DNA from: Trichobilharzia szidati
Taxonomy: Eukaryota > Platyhelminthes > Trematoda > Strigeidida > Schistosomatidae
Direction: 5' to 3'
NCBI GenBank assembly: GCA_944472155.2
Contig: OX235279.1
Coordinates: 63,337,564 to 63,401,563, forward strand
DNA length: 64,000 bases
This document shows positions 56,086 through 64,000 of the stretch, one piece after another. Within the stretch, counting starts at the first letter, position 1. Each line of letters opens with the position of its first letter. The notes beneath the pieces were generated by a model. The model was not told the origin of the DNA, made no database searches, and worked only from the letters and a program-made list of their open reading frames with translations. A program made the translations under genes and the position numbers.

Positions 56086-56550
56086 TATAGGTAGATCTAT
56101 TAATTCTTATCTTTGCATAACGGCTTCAGCTATTAATCCTGATATGGGCGATCGCATTTTCGTTCCTTTTATTTGTTCATATATTTGAGCATTGAACTGG
56201 AAGTATGTTGTAAGGCATAATTTTATGAGTTCTATCCAAGTTGATAATTGCGTTTTTGTGTTTTCATCACTATAGAGTAATTGTTGCATAGTTTCTGTTG
56301 CTAGTTTTGCACTAATTGAAGTATATAATGCTGTGACATCAGGTGACCAGAAAGTTTAAAATCCAAGTCAATAGAAAATGGTCAACACATATGTAAAGAT
56401 AGTTACCAGGAGACGCAAATATATCACTCATGAAGAAATTTAAATCATTTCACTTTGTGCTAAATATGGCGCTGAAAGGGGATGTTGTTCAGAAGGACGA
56501 CGAAAGCTTCGCAACTAAACCAACCAGCTCAGAGAACACTATTAGTTGCA
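56086..56550 (-). pseudogene. Older Penelope-like element (PLE-B), RT start and inverted terminus
   Basis: From 56342 to 56086 on the minus strand: RT motif A (DVTALYTSISAKLATE), then YFQFNAQIYEQIKGTKM and RSPISGLIAEAVMQR, which precede the YVDD part at 48700. A stop (56107-56109) sits in this frame. From 56345 to 56550 the sequence is the reverse complement of about 47600-47830, the element's own 3' end. The right end is thus a 5' truncation capped by an inverted copy of the 3' terminus. Confidence 0.8.
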
Positions 56551-56992
56551 TATCAAGCACTTTGCCAGATTATACTCCTTGGAGAGCGATCAGGTCATGG
56601 ATTTCTCAAGTAAAGCAGATGAATATCTAAGTGACTGACATACTTTTCACCACATACAAGATCGATAAAGCTGTCGCAAATCTTAGGCTTTTTAACACTA
56701 TTGGTCCAGACGGTATATCATCCATTCTGCTGAAAAACAGTGGTGATTACATGAGTTTACTCCTACTCGAGCTATACTCAATTTAACTAGGCGATGGGAC
56801 ATACCCTACCTGCTGGAAGAAGTCTTGTATTGTACCTATCCATAAATACGGGCCTATAGCTGATATCAACAACTACCACCCGATCAACGTCACGTCTGTA
56901 GTTTCACGTATGATGGAAAAAGCAGCAGAGGCTCAAATCATTCAGTGCTTGCTCTCAAATGACCTACTATCCCCATCCCAGTACGGTTTCCT
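56551..56992 (+). pseudogene. CR1-type ORF2, RT part (second half of the split element)
   Basis: After the duplicated TATCAAGCACTTTG the CR1 reading resumes in broken frames: FTTYKIDKAVANL, GPDGISSILLKNSGDYMS, TYPTCWKKSCIVPIHK, NNYHPINVTSVVSRMMEK and SPSQYGFL are the first RT motifs. It stops abruptly at about 56992 in an AT-rich run, and the RT palm is missing. Confidence 0.8.
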
Positions 56993-57021
56993 ATTATTTA
57001 TTATTTTACTTTTATTATTTA

Positions 57022-57140
57022 TTTTGATTACAGCTTGATGCCACACCGTATTTTCAGTACAAGTATGAAAGTTTCTGCATGGATATCGGTAGCCCAAATT
57101 TTGCAGGCCGACCATAGATATCGGGTGTGCGTCGGTTTTC
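57022..57140 (-). mobile_element. tRNA-derived SINE, tail fragment
   Basis: Reverse complement of the tail of the SINE at 4154: on the plus strand CCGTATTTTCAGTACAAGTA, CCCAAATTTTGCAGGCCGACC and GATATCGGGTGTGCGTCGG. The tRNA-like head is absent. Confidence 0.75.
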
Positions 57141-57149
57141 TGTTCTTTT

Positions 57150-57540
57150 CCTTGTGTCTTCCTGATTGGGTGATTTGAAGAATTTGGTGTCTTCTGATAG
57201 TGAATTTGTTTAATTTCTCATTATGGTCGGATCTATTCATTACCACAGTCCCATTGCCCTCATCAGGATGGATGAGGATTATGTCTTAATTTTCTTGAAG
57301 TTGTTTTCTGTGTTCCTTGGTCAGTAGACATCGATGGCTTGGTAGTATACGAATGTACTTGTAGCAGCTGTCGAAAAAGTGAAGCTTTGAATTGTTCGAG
57401 ATCTTTTTTCCGAAGTAGATGACAAATCAAATGTTTGTGAGATTATATTCTCGAATTGGACTTTGGTTTATAATTCGTTGATTTTACTCGATACATTGCA
57501 GAATTTCGGACCAAGTGATAGGACTCGAATTTGAATATGA
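57150..57540 (-). pseudogene. Penelope-like element (PLE-C), inverted N-terminal segment
   Basis: Minus-strand translation in broken frames shows VLSLGPKFC, a hallmark of the PLE N-terminal region, then INEL, LTKEHRKQLQEN and DEGNGTVVMNRSDHNEKLNKF (compare ADKGNATVVLNKSDY in PLE-A). It is followed in the opposite orientation by the endonuclease of presumably the same element, with the RT core lost. Confidence 0.75.
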
Positions 57541-57584
57541 GTGAGAGGAAAATTCAAAAAGTTCAAGACCTATTTTTCAGGATT

Positions 57585-57925
57585 TTGTGGAAACAGCAAG
57601 ACAGTTTCAGGCTTTTTCTTAGTCGTGTGGACCGGAGTATATCGGCCGTACGCAACGTCAAGTCCACAAACGTATTCTGGAACATTGTCCAACTTGGTTA
57701 ACCAGAGGAGGAAAGAAGAATAGTAGCAGCTGAATCCCCGAACAGCTCGTCAACTCTGGACATCCAGCACCCCCGCATCAATGCTTTACAGAGTCTCTCA
57801 ATGCTGTGCAAGGGGACTTCGAATACACCATCTGGACATAGCTGAATCATTGGGTATTTCGGATCTGAAACTGAACCTCTGCATTCAAAAGCGAGATATA
57901 CATTCCCTGCCGTGGCTAGAGTAAA
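57585..57925 (+). pseudogene. Penelope-like element (PLE-C), GIY-YIG segment
   Basis: In one frame: CGPEYIGRTQRQVHKRILEH, then PTWLTRGGKKN and QLVNSGHPA, matching the PLE endonuclease (core YIGRT, conserved Arg and EH). Stops follow. The 3' end merges into AT-rich sequence around 57925. Confidence 0.75.
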
Positions 57926-58759
57926 GTTCTTACTATAATTCTGATTCTTTCTCTTTTTATTATGTAAGTTCACTGTTATCATTAGTATTGTTATTACGAC
58001 TATTATTTTATTATCATTATTATTCCGATCATCCATATTTTATCATCACTCATTTTATCACTGTTTATTAATAACATTGCGTTTTCATACAGAAACACTT
58101 TATCGTCTTTCCACTAGTTCCTATCCACTGCACACAATCATATTGATTAGTCATTTTCTCACACTCATTAGTTCAGGCCAACTTCTACCCCCTTTTCTTA
58201 CTTCCAGTTAGTCAGACCTTCTAGGTTACATCTTACATTACAGAACAGGTTTTTTTGAGGATAAATTTTACCAGTATCTGATTGACTGGTCTAATGATTT
58301 CTTTGTTAAATATAATTACGATTTTACAGCAGCTTATGAAAATGAATCGTCGAAAACAAAAATTTTCGTTGCTGTTTACGTCTTTTTCTTATGACTCAGT
58401 ACAGGAATATCAGAAGCACTTCATCGTATCAAATGGAATCCAAATTGTTTGAACAGAAGTGATGGCCTACCATCACTCTTCTCATGAATTGACTAAATCA
58501 ACACAAATGTGATAAGCAATTTCATTATGTAAACACACACGCTGTTTTTATAATTTCATACGCTTATCAAATCCAACAATCTACACTTGGTTTTGTTGTG
58601 TCTTTCTTTACCAACTGATCAATTTGACAATATGAAAAACCACCTCATGCTGAAGAACGATGATTAAGTTGCAGGATTCTTTGACGGACAAAGCTTGTTT
58701 CTAATTGTGATAAATTAATAAGAAATTATGTAGAGAAACGTGAAAATAAAATGAATAAT
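57926..58759. other. No recognisable gene
   Basis: AT-rich, low-complexity in places (runs of TTA/ATT near 57980-58060). Nothing assignable. Confidence 0.4.
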
Positions 58760-59465
58760 ATTAGTAGTGATTTGTGATGACAATAATAATAATGTTCACA
58801 TGCATGTCAAACATACACAGGATAATGATAACACCAACAATAAGGAATCAAAATCATCAGGAGTAATTTCATACAAGGGAGGAACCTCGGAAACATTAGG
58901 CAGAATTCTTAATAAGGCAGAAATAAAAGTGACATTCAAACCAACCACAAACTCAATTAGAACCAAACTTTGTCGGTTAAAGGGACAATCCTGTGGAGCC
59001 TTTAAAACAAAACAATTTAGTTTATCTAATACCCTGCCTGCGATGATTGTCAGGTCAAAATAGTAGAACAGGGGCAGTCAGCCAGATTAGCCGAGCATAA
59101 AAACCCAGCGAAATCTGGATTGGTTGACCCGAATAAGATAAGAAATCTAGAGAATAGTTCAGCTACACCACTCACTACATGCAGTTACACACAACCATAC
59201 AATAGGATGGATGGGATAAGATGACAGTTTTAAAATCTAATGTAACAGCTGGGTGGAGGGAGAGGTTGTTAACGGAAGCTTTGTTTATCGAATGAACTGC
59301 AAGTACGTGTAGTAGGAATGATTCAACACCTGTCCAGCCGGATATCTGGAAAATTCTACTACCACTACGGCGACAAATAGGAGAGAACAAAGAAAACCAT
59401 AAAACTCAAGTTTCGAATTCGTGTGATTATAACTGATATGGTTATAAATCTCGAAACCTCGTCAC
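58760..59465 (+). pseudogene. Diverged relative of PLE-A, C-terminal part and 3' end
   Basis: The first 98 codons include GVISYKGGTSETLGRILNKA, matching the RT/endonuclease link of PLE-A (VIPYKEGTSETLRRIMNKAG), then TKLCRLKG and a decayed endonuclease (LTRIR, THNHTIGWMG). The 3' end (GTGTGATTATAACTGATATGG) resembles the PLE-A terminus. Numerous stops. Confidence 0.75.
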
Positions 59466-61509
59466 CCAGTGAAATAAAATACTGTCACTGTGTGTGTGAT
59501 ATATCTAATATGATTTAATAATACTACTTTGATAAAGCTATTAGCAGCATTAAAAACAGAGAAACATCAGTAAAAACAACAACAGTATCGTTTCGTTTTT
59601 CATTCATTGCGAATATCATACACCCAATGCCCAAATTATTACTTTTTTCAAACTGCTAAAAATGCGAACTTGATTCTGACATCTAAAAAACAACTGGGTA
59701 AATCTTAGACATAAAAATGGACGCGAATAACAACTGTGTACTTAAATCAACATGTAGCCGATTATCTTCAGCGACTATCCATCCAACTCCCGACCGAGAG
59801 CTGCTACCTTGACGTGCTGGTCCGGCTTGAACACCGCAATGACCCCACAAGCTATACTGGCTGAGACTTATGTCACTTGAGGTCCTACCATGCCAGAGAG
59901 GATGTTTGGATAGTGGTTAGACAAAAAGCAGCTACCCAGTCCAATGCTATGACTCAAACAAAATCACAAAATATCATACCGGATCGGTCGGGGCCCGGAT
60001 TAACAACGACCGCGCTTCCTGCTGCGCTGTCACAGGGCAGAAGTGATATATATGCTACTGAGACACACCAAATGAAAAACAACAAACAAAAACAGGCCGT
60101 GTGTGGCCGGCCTCAAGCAGTTGTCCCCTGGGCTTTGCGGTCACGCAACCAACTTCCACAGTGTGGGCAGCCGGGAAGTAACAATCGCCCTCACAATCCG
60201 AAATGCGCGCGCGTGAAACCTCTCTAATCCTCACTCATCTATTATCTCCATCCAACTATTGCAACTACTGTGTAAAAAGACAAGACAACAACAATCAACA
60301 AACATATTTTTATTCAATTAATTTCAATAAAATCTGAGTGAGACAATAAAAAAAACTAAAGAATAATTTAACCCGGAAAAAGGTAGGAAGAGGAGGCGGA
60401 GGAGGAAGTGATCGATCAGAATTCGGCGCTAATTTACACACTACAAAATGAAGAAAAATCCCGCATTCGAACATTAATAGACAGCAGACCAGTAGTAGTT
60501 CAGCGACGAGTCTCTTTTCGGTGTATGAATAATGAAGAAAAGCAAAGAGAGCAGCAAAAGCGATTTTCTTTTAAAAATTATACAAGCATGATTCTAATTT
60601 GTTCCAGCAAGCAAGCAAATAAGCAGACAAACAAAACATCAAAGTCTCGTCTCAGTAGTAGTAGTTGTTGTTGTTATAATGGTACTTAGTAGTCATGAAA
60701 GAAGTTGAAAAAAAAGTACAGAAATATCAATCAGAAGTGATTATAATTAGCAAAACAAAAACCTGAATAATCAACACTGGAATCAATTTTCGTATGTTTC
60801 ATCGTCCTCCTCGCCATCAACTGTCACAATAATATTCATCATTTATTCATGTTACTCGTACTGTGCGAAAGACGAGAATATACTGCCAGGTTCAACTTTT
60901 GATTCATTGAAACAAATTATCTATAATCATTAAATAAAATAATATAAATATATATATGTGTGTGCGTGTAAAGAGGAAATTTAAGATAAGCGCATATATA
61001 ACTATACTTATATATAATACAAGATAAACCTCGCCTAGATTTGAAAGAGGTTACTTCATTCACTTATCTAGCGAGCATTGTCTCAACTACAGCAGGAACG
61101 GATGAGGATGTCAAATCGAGCGAGCGTTAGCAATTTTTTATCTACAGAAAAGTTTTAACGAATTTGCGAATCTCGCATGATGTCAGTTGATAGAAAGTTC
61201 CGAACAATTAGTGAACAATGCTCAGAAAAATAACGCTATTATATAGTCTGTACACAGGGAGTTCAAGTTAAAACAATGTAAATGTATGCATACAATGGCA
61301 AAGGAGTTACGTAATAAAGACAAGAGATGCGTAAGATGATGAGTAACTAATAAATTGGGGAACGCTGTACTGAGTTCAACTGAAATCATTGAAACAGCAG
61401 ACAGGGACAATTCAACTATATCGGAGGAGGTGGGGTGAGGTCAAAGCCAAAGATTACGCAATCAAATGAAAAACATATTAATGAATGACGTCCAGTTAGC
61501 AGATGGGCA
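59466..61509. other. Unassigned region with a GC-richer repeat-like block
   Basis: Bases 59790-60225 are distinctly less AT-rich than the surroundings and hold a 116-codon frame with VVPWALRSRNQLPQCGQPGS near its end. This looks like leader sequence of a retroelement but I cannot name it. Bases 60230-61500 are AT-rich with no gene seen. Confidence 0.35.
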
Positions 61510-61842
61510 AGAAAAGACTGATAACTGCTTCTTTCTGAACTCATAAATCGGCTTTCAGGGGTATGATAGAGATTGCTTCGGCAAACTTGGGGAGAATTGA
61601 GCTGCATTGGCTGTTGATAATTTTAAAGGATATCGCGACCTCACCTTATGATGTGTGGCGAGGAGATGCCTAGTAATGGCGCTATTGTAAGCGTTTGTTC
61701 CCTTCAGATGTAGGCTTTTTGGTACATGTTCCAAGAATCGGAAGTGCACCCTTCTTTCTGTTGTCCCAATTTAGCTGCTCCCGCAGATACATGTAGATTT
61801 GCATACACAGTTGGAGTTAAGATAAGGAGGGTATCTGTCGAC
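61510..61842 (-). pseudogene. Penelope-like element (PLE-D), GIY-YIG segment
   Basis: Minus-strand: DRYPPYLNSNCVCKSTC, then IGTTERRVHFRFLEHVPKSL and AYNSAITRHLLATHH, closely parallel to the element at 7031-7750 (KYPADVTSNCIYKFTC, YIGRTERR, RFSEHIPRNL, SEITRHLVDTGH). The catalytic Tyr before IG is replaced by a stop. It is a sister copy of the same PLE family. Confidence 0.8.
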
Positions 61843-61844
61843 TT

Positions 61845-62180
61845 TCGAATGCACAATGTCGTACAATGGCTGGAAGATGGTTGTCTCCAGAGGTCTATTT
61901 ACCCACAACCGACATGGAATGGACAATACCTACATTTTAATAGTTCTGTCCAAGTAGCTTCAAACGAGCATCAGTCAAGAATCTGTACTGTGAAGCTAAG
62001 AGAAAATACTCTGCAGAGAAATCAGAGTAGGATTTTATGATTCTCCGTAAGATGTTGAAAAAAATCCGTTACCGTTACAGATTTATCAACAAAAATGGAA
62101 GATGGTTACAGGATTTCATCTTGAGCTGACATCGATAAGAGAACTATTGGAAAACCTGGGAGTAGTGGACAGCTTTTAAG
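61845..62180 (+). pseudogene. Penelope-like element (PLE-D), inverted RT-end segment
   Basis: Plus-strand: LEDGCLQRSIYPQPTWNGQYLHFNS and following match the end of the PLE RT and the start of the linker (DGTVEKSIYRKETWTGQYLH in the 7-kb copy). Its orientation is opposite to the endonuclease segment at 61510-61842, and in element coordinates it directly precedes it. Confidence 0.75.
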
Positions 62181-62214
62181 CCTTAGTTTTGGACTCCTTG
62201 GCAGTACGCACCCT

Positions 62215-64000
62215 GCTGCTGGATTCAACATAGAACTTGGCACCGAAGTGCAACAACTCGAGTTGCCACGTTCCAAATAGCACACAAACGTAGACAGGAA
62301 AATGAGAGAAGAGAATCAATAGAATTTAGATAAGTATAAGAGTGAAACACAATGAGTAATGGTAGAAAGGAATATGAAAGATTACAGAGACTGAATACAT
62401 CTGCGTAAGCCATTGACAACGATTTTGAGCCATGTCACCTATTGTCTGTCTCCAGCCATTGATTCTTAGAGTCCCGAGGGCCCCAACCCGGAAGTCTGCA
62501 TCTCCCTACCTGACTCAGTTTAACTGTCAGGGATTTCATGGATTGATGAGGCCATGTTTTTGTTTGACCACCACTTACTCTTTTCCAACCTGCACCTATA
62601 TCAGCTAGTAATGCCCGTCAGTCGGGGGAGACGATGGTTAGGCATGCACAGCACGTGACCTAACCATCTCAATCTATGTAACTTTATAGCCTCTTTGAGT
62701 GATTTTCCCTCTTTGCCCAACACTTTACGCCTAACGTCAACATTACTTACCTTATTATACCACCTAACGCGAGAAAGAGATCGTAAACATCTGTGGTCAA
62801 AAACAGACAATCTCTTCATGTCTTCCGCTCTCAATGGCCACGTCTCACCGCCATAGAGAAGGACGGAGCGAACTGCTGAGCAGTACACACGTCCCTTGGT
62901 TGACAGCCGGATGTCACGCCTACGCCAGAGACGGTGTAAGTTAGCGAAAGCAGCCCGAGCTTTCTGGATCCGTGCTGTGATTTCGTCACCAACCAATCCG
63001 TTGGTGCTGATACAACTTCCCAAATAGGTGAAGTGGTCAACATGTTCTATCACTTCACTCCCTATCACTAAGCTAGGAGTTGACGTAGTCCAGTCCTGTA
63101 GCAGCATCTTACATTACACAGGGGCGAATCGCATGCCAAACATACAAAGATTGCAGCTCAAGGTGTTCAGAAGACTCTGCATTTTGTCAGCGTCCTCCCC
63201 TAACAGGACTATGTCGTCTGCGTATTCTAAGTCTATAAGACTATTCCCTGGTAACAAGTCGATTCCTAAGTCGTTAAGTTCAGTTAAGGATACTTCCATT
63301 AGCGTATCTATGATGAAGTTAAACAGAAAAGGGGAAAGTGGACATCCTTGACGGACACCACTGGTTGTTATCAGTTCAAATGACAATTCCCCATAAGCCC
63401 TTACACAGCTACGTGAGTTTGAGTAGAGTGCCTTGATTAGTGCAATGTACTTTCTTGGCACTCCCTTCATAGTCAAACATTGCCATAGTACCTCTCGATC
63501 CACGGAGTCGAAGGCCGCCTTCAAGTCAAGAAATATGGCAATTGTTGGACGCCTAAAAGTGTGTCTATGTTCTAGGATCTGTCGGAGAGTGAAGATATGA
63601 TCTATGCACCCTCTACCTGGCCTAAAGCCCGCTTGATTTTCCCTCGTTTGTTCCTCCCGAGTTCGGCTTAGTCTGTTCATGATTACTGAGCCTAGGATTT
63701 TAGAGACTATGTTCGTTAGGCTGATTCCTCTATGATTATCGCATGAGGACTTGTCTCCCTTCTTGAATACTGGTATGATAAGTGACTTACCCCAATCTGA
63801 TGGAACCGTCTCTGATTCCCAGACGTTACCTAGTACCTTAGTTAAACTATATACTAGTATGTCACCCCCATATTTAAACACCTCCGGAATAATTCCGTCG
63901 GGTCCTGCCGCTTTGCCTCGTTTCAAATTACAGATAGCTTTGGTGACCTCACTTACAGACGGCGGGCCAGTGTCTATATCCCATTCGGGTGTGTGCTGGA
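62215..64000 (-). pseudogene. RTE-clade retrotransposon, RT to 3' end, continuing past the window
   Basis: The minus strand holds a large RTE ORF: KRGKAAGPDGIIPEVFKYGG, IPVFKKGDKSSCDNHRGISL, NQAGFRPGRGCIDHIF, motif A AIFLDLKAAFDSVDR, motif B SGVRQGCPLSPFLFN, catalytic LEYADDIVLLGE, then HVDHFTYLGSCIS, RRRDIRLSTKGRVYC, LRWLGHVLCMP. One in-frame TAA lies after GMRFAPV (63114-63116) and a frameshift near 62632. The 3' tail (62215-62460) is shared with the copies at 640-945 and 4879-5622. Apart from these two lesions it is well preserved; EN lies beyond 64000. Confidence 0.9.

Noticed and set aside
59877..60227. 116-codon frame as a cellular gene
   Set aside because: Base composition is unlike the flanks, the frame is low in complexity, and no domain or splice signals were found. 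A retroelement leader is more likely but unproven.

Overview
The window looks like the nuclear genome of a flatworm, most likely a schistosome. It is AT-rich and gene-poor. The only cellular gene seen in place has small 5' introns (one of 33 nt) and very large 3' introns. The rest is dominated by the retroelement mix known from blood flukes: RTE-clade and CR1-clade non-LTR elements, Penelope-like elements (PLEs), Ty3/Gypsy and BEL/Pao LTR elements, and a tRNA-derived SINE. Species cannot be fixed from the sequence alone. No bacterial features, operons or CRISPR arrays are present.

Region 1 (1-21 kb) holds a minus-strand gene encoding a CoREST-like (RCOR) ELM2-SANT corepressor. Five exons (20515-20594, 20218-20392, 20004-20184, 10467-10978, 5821-5974) join with fully compatible phases. 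They cover a basic N-terminal segment, ELM2, SANT1, a Ser/Pro-rich linker and a coiled-coil linker. SANT2 was not found and probably lies beyond the left edge. The introns carry RTE 3' fragments, a SINE, a PLE with an inverted 5' part, and a PLE terminal remnant with a perfect 43-bp inverted repeat.

Region 2 (21-36 kb) contains a decayed RTE element split by a CR1 element, a second CR1 in the opposite orientation, and three copies of an unclassified repeat. Two of those copies are almost identical and flank the second CR1.

Region 3 (36.7-45.8 kb) is the most striking part. A decayed Ty3/Gypsy element is interrupted in its integrase by a BEL/Pao-type element with two 393-bp LTRs differing at two positions. 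Between the LTRs, the element encodes Gag and protease, but RT, RNase H and most of integrase are replaced by intronless alpha-spectrin repeats followed by a fragment of dipeptidyl peptidase 3 (DPP3). A short BEL/Pao integrase C-terminus remains at the end. The whole chimera is one reading frame of about 1,563 codons broken by a single TAG. It looks like two host mRNAs captured by an LTR retrotransposon and then mobilised in trans.

Region 4 (46.3-57 kb) is a three-level nest. A CR1 element is interrupted by an older PLE (14-bp target duplication). That PLE is interrupted by a 7.4-kb unit (9-bp target duplication) made of three almost identical copies of another PLE, two in tandem and one inverted. 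All RT frames share the same in-frame stop codons.

Region 5 (57-64 kb) holds further PLE pieces with inverted 5' parts, a SINE tail, and an RTE copy running off the right edge. The repeats look like successive insertions, with the PLE cluster and the BEL/Pao chimera among the youngest.
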